A stretch of DNA of 64,000 nucleotides from Tumebacillus flagellatus. Lineage in GTDB: Bacteria > Bacillota > Bacilli > Tumebacillales > Tumebacillaceae. A program made the translations under genes and the position numbers. Location of the stretch: assembly GCF_000714935.1 (NCBI RefSeq), contig NZ_JMIR01000001.1:155122-219121 (forward strand), in the 5' to 3' direction. The number at the start of each line of letters is the position of its first letter. Within the stretch, counting starts at the first letter, position 1. This document shows positions 60,395 to 64,000 of this stretch, in pieces. The notes beneath the pieces are model-generated. The model worked only from the letters and a program-made list of their open reading frames with translations, did no database searches and was not told the origin of the DNA.

Positions 60395-61100
60395 GAGGGT
60401 TTTCAAAGTCTACAACACGTGGTTGATGCGGCGTTTTTTTCGGGGGGTTTTGGTGCAGCACGCAGAGGCTCTGCACACCGAGGGGCGACCTCTGCTGCTC
60501 TATGGCAACCACAGCAATTGGTGGGACGGATTGGTGGTCTTTCACCTCAACTCGACCCTGTGGAAGAAAGATGCCTATCTGATGATGGAGGAAAAAGGGC
60601 TGCGGCAATATCCGTTTTTTCGAAAATTGGGGGCCTACTCGATCCACGCGGAGTCGACTTCTGAAATTCGAAAAAGTCTGCGCTACACAGCGGAGCGGTT
60701 GACGCATCCCGGCTCTCTCGTCTGCCTCTACCCGCAAGGCAAGATTCTGCATCAAGACGCTCGTCCGCTGGCGTTTCGACCGGGAATCTCGTGGCTGTTG
60801 CGCCACGCCCCGCACGCGCTGGTGTGTCCGATGGCGACTTATTATGGATTTCGAGAAGACCAACGCCCGGAGGTGTTCGTGACGTTCGGGACGCCGCGTT
60901 CCGTGCAAGACGTGCTGGCTGCGGCGCAAGACCCGACGGGAGTTCTGGAAGAGGAGTTGACCCAACTGCTGGATTCGTTGCAGAGGCAAGTGGTCGCAAA
61001 CGTCGGGGGCGAACCTCTCCCCGGCTTCCGCAATCTCTTGCAAGGGGCCTCGTCCACCGGCGACCGCTACCGAGCGGTGTTCAGGAGGGGGCTAGAATGA
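60363..61100 (+). CDS. PlsC-type acyltransferase
   Basis: This 1-acylglycerol-3-phosphate acyltransferase-fold protein has 245 residues. The catalytic NHxxxxD motif reads GNHSNWWDG and the acceptor motif YPQGKI in place of FPEGxR. GAGGGGGG precedes the ATG. Within a carotenoid operon it is likely to esterify a glycosylated carotenoid with a fatty acid, as CrtO does in Staphylococcus. Its ATG lies inside the previous gene, and its stop overlaps the next in ATGA. Confidence 0.87.
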   Translation: MIYAQKKALFERVFKVYNTWLMRRFFRGVLVQHAEALHTEGRPLLLYGNHSNWWDGLVVFHLNSTLWKKDAYLMMEEKGLRQYPFFRKLGAYSIHAESTSEIRKSLRYTAERLTHPGSLVCLYPQGKILHQDARPLAFRPGISWLLRHAPHALVCPMATYYGFREDQRPEVFVTFGTPRSVQDVLAAAQDPTGVLEEELTQLLDSLQRQVVANVGGEPLPGFRNLLQGASSTGDRYRAVFRRGLE

Positions 61101-62272
61101 TCCTGTTGTACGGAATCGGGCTGCTGTTGGTTTGGCAGTGGGGGTTCGTGCTCTGGAATTTGCGCCATTGGCGTCTGCCCGATCATGCGCCCGCTGCGCA
61201 GAGGTTGGAGTTCGAAACCGCGTCTGCTCACATCTTGCCCCTCGTCTCCGTGCTGGTTCCCGCCCGCAACGAAGCCACACGGATCTCCGCTTGCTTGAAC
61301 AGCTTGCGGGCGCAAACCTACCCGAACTTTGAAATTCTCGTCGTCGACGACCGTTCCACAGATGAGACAGCGAAGATCGTGCAGGACTTGGCGAAAGCGG
61401 ACTCGCGGGTGACGCTCCTGCACGGCAGGGAATTGCCTGCCGGATGGTTTGGCAAAGCGCACGCCTGCCAACAAGCCGCTGACGCCGCAGCAGGGAATTG
61501 GCTTCTGTTTGTCGATGCGGACACCACACACGAACCGAACATGATTCTGGACTTGGTGGCCACCGCGTCCCGCCGGGGAGCCGACCTGTTGACAGGCTTT
61601 CCTCGCGTCAAGAACAACACGCGAACGGGATGGCTCGCGACCACGTTGATGGCGTTTGTCGTCGCGATGCATCTGCCGGTGCGCTTCGTCGAGCGCTCCC
61701 GGGATCCCAAGTTCGTCGCCGCCATCGGCACACTCTTGCTGTTCCGGAGGTCGGCTTATGAGGCGATCGGCGGGCACCGCCAATCCGGGCAGCATCTGGT
61801 GGAAGACATGGAGATGGCGCGTCAGATCAAACGCAACGGCGGCACCGTCTGCCTCCTCAACCTCAGCCGCACCACCACCGTCGAGATGTACGACAGCGCA
61901 AGTGATGTCTGGAACGGCTATGGAAAAAACCTCTACGCCGGTCTTGGGCGCAACCCGTGGCTCTTGGGGTTCGTCTTGTCGTACTACCTGGCGTTGTTCG
62001 TTGTTCCGTGGGTGTTGGGGGGGACGGGATTTTCGCTGTGGGTGTTGGGCTTGAGCGGCTTGTCGTCTCCGGCGTACTGGGGGTTGTCCCTCCTGCTTGG
62101 TGGTGCCGGCATCGGGTTGAAAGCGCTCGTGGACGTTACGTTTGGCGTTCCCTTGCGTTGGTCGGCGGCGATGCCTGTCTCGGCGCTGCTGCTCACGGGA
62201 ATCGGGCTGTACTCTTGGTTTGGCTCTTGGTCGGGAAGAGGGTACACGTGGAAAGGCAGGACCTATCAGTAG
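61097..62272 (+). CDS. Family 2 glycosyltransferase, CruG/CrtQ-like
   Basis: This membrane-bound GT2 enzyme has 391 residues. An N-terminal helix (residues 3-21) is followed by the GT domain with VPARNEATRISACLNSL, VVDDRST, LFVDADTTHEP (DxD) and QHLVEDMEMA, and then two or three C-terminal helices. The start ATG overlaps the preceding stop. A carotenoid 1'-hydroxyl is the likely acceptor, given the hydratase two genes upstream. Confidence 0.9.
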   Translation: MILLYGIGLLLVWQWGFVLWNLRHWRLPDHAPAAQRLEFETASAHILPLVSVLVPARNEATRISACLNSLRAQTYPNFEILVVDDRSTDETAKIVQDLAKADSRVTLLHGRELPAGWFGKAHACQQAADAAAGNWLLFVDADTTHEPNMILDLVATASRRGADLLTGFPRVKNNTRTGWLATTLMAFVVAMHLPVRFVERSRDPKFVAAIGTLLLFRRSAYEAIGGHRQSGQHLVEDMEMARQIKRNGGTVCLLNLSRTTTVEMYDSASDVWNGYGKNLYAGLGRNPWLLGFVLSYYLALFVVPWVLGGTGFSLWVLGLSGLSSPAYWGLSLLLGGAGIGLKALVDVTFGVPLRWSAAMPVSALLLTGIGLYSWFGSWSGRGYTWKGRTYQ

Positions 62273-62314
62273 AAAAAAAGCAACCGGCTCGCAAGGGGCG
62301 CGGTTGCTTTTTTC
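62273..62314. terminator. Bidirectional terminator between the carotenoid operon and sigK
   Basis: AAAAAGCAACCG / CGGTTGCTTTTTT stem with a 14-base loop, between convergent genes. Confidence 0.9.
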
Positions 62315-62331
62315 GGTGTCAGGCGAGAGGG

Positions 62332-63033
62332 TTAGTCTTCGCGCTTGGGGCGCAGTTCGTGCAGGAGCTTGGTGAGGGCGCGCTTTTCGATTCGGGAGAC
62401 ATAGGAGCGGGAGATGCCCAGCTCTTCGGCGATTTCACGCTGGGTTTTCTCCTCTCCGTCCGGCAACCCGAAGCGGCCGCGGATGACTTCTTGCTCGCGG
62501 TCGTCGAGCAGGTTGAGGCGGTTGTAGATCTTCAGTTTTTCGAGTTTGAGCTGCACTTCGTCCAAGACCTCATCTGTTTCTGTGCCCAAAACATCAATCA
62601 GTGTAATTTCGTTACCTTCCTTGTCCGTCCCGATGGGGTCGTGAAGGGACACGTCTTTGCGGGTCTTTTTCAGGGACCGTAAATGCATCAGGATCTCGTT
62701 TTCGATGCAACGGGCGGCGTAGGTGGCGAGTTTCGTGCCTTTGCCGACCGAAAAACTTTCGATGGCTTTGATCAAACCGATCGTGCCGATCGAGATCAGG
62801 TCTTCGCTGTCTTCGCCCGTGTTCTCGAATTTTTTGACGATGTGAGCGACGAGACGCAAATTGTGTTCGACCAACACATTGCGCGCATGTTCATCGCCGT
62901 CCGCCATCAGCCGCAGATATTTTGCCTCATCCTCCTCCGACAGAGGTTGCGGAAACGCGTTGTTTTTGATGTAAGAGACGAACAGAGTGATTTCCTTCAG
63001 CAACAACACAACCGCAGCTAGAAATCCGGGCAT
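62332..63033 (-). CDS. sigK: Sporulation sigma factor SigK precursor
   Basis: This late mother-cell sigma factor has 233 residues, uninterrupted: no skin-type element splits the gene. The hydrophobic pro-sequence [21 protein letters not shown] (1-20) is as in B. subtilis pro-SigK, to be removed by SpoIVFB. Region 2 reads [37 protein letters not shown]. Region 4 reads [31 protein letters not shown] 63033 follows GGAGGTGAACGACGG. CATAGAAT at about 63063-63070 may be a sigma-E or sigma-K -10. Confidence 0.96.
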   Translation of the reverse strand: MPGFLAAVVLLLKEITLFVSYIKNNAFPQPLSEEDEAKYLRLMADGDEHARNVLVEHNLRLVAHIVKKFENTGEDSEDLISIGTIGLIKAIESFSVGKGTKLATYAARCIENEILMHLRSLKKTRKDVSLHDPIGTDKEGNEITLIDVLGTETDEVLDEVQLKLEKLKIYNRLNLLDDREQEVIRGRFGLPDGEEKTQREIAEELGISRSYVSRIEKRALTKLLHELRPKRED

Positions 63034-63132
63034 CCGTCGTTCACCTCCCACGTAGTGTGATTCATTCTATGTGGGAGTGCTTGGGCACTAAGCCTGTACG
63101 GGCAAAAAACCCCGCCTCGCCATCCTCACCGC

Positions 63133-63969
63133 TTACGAACGCAGGCTTTGCTGGAAGGCACGCACCATGTCTTTGGCTGGAGAGCGATCCAGAATGGCAA
63201 ACGTCACCTGCTGGAACCGGCCGCAAAACCGCTCGTCTTGCAGCAACAGCTCGCGGAAGTACCCCGCGACGCTTGTGGCGCGATTTTCAAACACGCCGCA
63301 CCCGTAGGCGCCGAGCACCAGATGGGTATGACCGTGCAGAGACGCGACGGTGAGGATTTTTTCGATCCGTTGCTTCATGACGGCGTCGATCCGTCCCCGG
63401 TTGTGCGGTTCGCGTTCGCGGACGATCTTGGCGTTCACGGCCGGGGCGGAGATGAAGGAACAGAGATGCGGCTTGGGAAGCAGGCTTCGTGTGTCGTTCC
63501 GGAACACCGGTACGTCCGGGGCGTACGACATATAATCGGAATACAGCCCGGTTCGGACTTTCGTGTTGTGATCGTACATCGCGCGAAGCGGTGAGATGCA
63601 GGCATACAAGCCCGAGGACATCGCCAAGCTTTCCTCTTGCGCCATCGACCCTTTGAGGAACCCGCCGCCGGGATTGCGCGCCGATGCGAAATTCAGCGCC
63701 GCGACTTTGGGCGCTCCGGCTTGAAGCAGCCGCTGGGCGGCGTGAAGGGTGGTTTCGTTGGTGACTTCTAGTACAGTCGGATGCGGGGCTTCGACTTTTC
63801 TCATTTCCTCGACAGGAACCCCGTCCGGCTTATACAAAACCGTACCCGCTACGGCCTGTTGGAGTTCCGGTTGGATGTGAACCGTATCCTTCCCTATGTG
63901 ATAAGATCCTGAGTTCAGAATCTCGACCGTTTCCTGTGCAATTCGTTGGTTTCTCTCTCGATTGTTCAT
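63133..63969 (-). CDS. Bacterial-type poly(ADP-ribose) glycohydrolase (DUF2263/TIGR02452 family)
   Basis: This macrodomain-fold hydrolase of 278 residues cleaves ADP-ribose polymers or mono-ADP-ribose esters. The PARG signature NPGGGFLKGSMAQEESLA (GGG-x6-QEE) lies at about residues 100-117, with the adjacent NFASARNPGGG. A C-terminal VLGAYGCGVFENRATSVAGYFRELL completes the fold. AGGGGAG precedes the ATG, and 163 bases separate it from sigK. No toxin or ADP-ribosyltransferase gene is visible at this edge. Confidence 0.9.
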   Translation of the reverse strand: MNNRERNQRIAQETVEILNSGSYHIGKDTVHIQPELQQAVAGTVLYKPDGVPVEEMRKVEAPHPTVLEVTNETTLHAAQRLLQAGAPKVAALNFASARNPGGGFLKGSMAQEESLAMSSGLYACISPLRAMYDHNTKVRTGLYSDYMSYAPDVPVFRNDTRSLLPKPHLCSFISAPAVNAKIVREREPHNRGRIDAVMKQRIEKILTVASLHGHTHLVLGAYGCGVFENRATSVAGYFRELLLQDERFCGRFQQVTFAILDRSPAKDMVRAFQQSLRS

Positions 63970-64000
63970 GGTAACACTCCCCTTACCTTTCGATATGCCA

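Noticed and set aside
62332-63033. Possible skin-type element within sigK
   Set aside because: The frame is continuous from pro-sequence to region 4; no recombinase gene in or near it.

Overview
The window looks like part of the chromosome of a GC-rich, endospore-forming, naturally competent Firmicute. The content points to Alicyclobacillaceae and most likely a Tumebacillus-like organism; this is inferred from gene content and order, with no database search. Supporting content: sigK, an alpha/beta-type spore protein, comEA-comEC, a leucine T-box, a c-di-AMP riboswitch, the Bacillus-type yqeG-yqeH-aroE-yhbY-nadD-yqeK-rsfS-yqeM block, MntR, HemE/HemH, and Shine-Dalgarno sites close to AGGAGG throughout. 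I saw no transposase, CRISPR array, tRNA, rRNA or prophage gene. About 64 protein genes are supported.

Layout. 1-6.6 kb: haem genes hemE-hemH, proline catabolism (pruA and divergent putB), a possible coat protein, a GmhB-type phosphatase and a secreted protease-propeptide-like protein. 6.7-11.5 kb: thiolase, two tandem paralogous alpha/beta hydrolases, a beta-hydroxyacid dehydrogenase. 11.6-16.9 kb: two ECF sigma/anti-sigma pairs with unusual membrane partners, flanking a ferredoxin, a lipoprotein and a small exported peptide. 17-18.7 kb: small unknown genes and a SASP. 18.7-21.7 kb: comEA-comEC. 21.9-25.5 kb: a YqeG paralogue, mntH, mntR, ddl. 25.5-31.7 kb: a membrane protein, an EVE-like protein, leuS with its T-box, a CoA-transferase. 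31.9-39 kb: a LysM/GH18-like protein and the yqe block. 39-43.3 kb: a hydrolase, ybdD-cstA, and an NlpC/P60 hydrolase under a c-di-AMP riboswitch.

43.3-51.8 kb is the most distinctive sugar locus. A XylFGH-like ABC transporter operon is preceded by a consensus sigma-54 (-24/-12) promoter. It is followed on the same strand by a LevR-family sigma-54 activator and PTS EIIB/EIIC genes. This suggests a bacterial enhancer-binding protein with PTS-responsive domains controlling an ABC sugar importer.

51.8-55.3 kb: a leaderless class A beta-lactamase-fold protein, a 54-residue orphan gene with its own promoter and terminator, and a MocR-type regulator divergent from a PNPOx-fold protein. 55.4-62.3 kb: a carotenoid locus, with crtI followed by a type II thioesterase and an Sfp-type PPTase on one strand, and divergently crtB-like, cruF-like, acyltransferase and glycosyltransferase genes with overlapping ends. 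The likely product is a hydroxylated, glycosylated, acylated carotenoid. 62.3-64 kb: an intact sigK and a bacterial-type poly(ADP-ribose) glycohydrolase.

Most large ORFs antiparallel to these genes are shadows caused by GC-rich third codon positions and were left out. Where translation-start evidence favoured an internal codon, the feature coordinates use that start.
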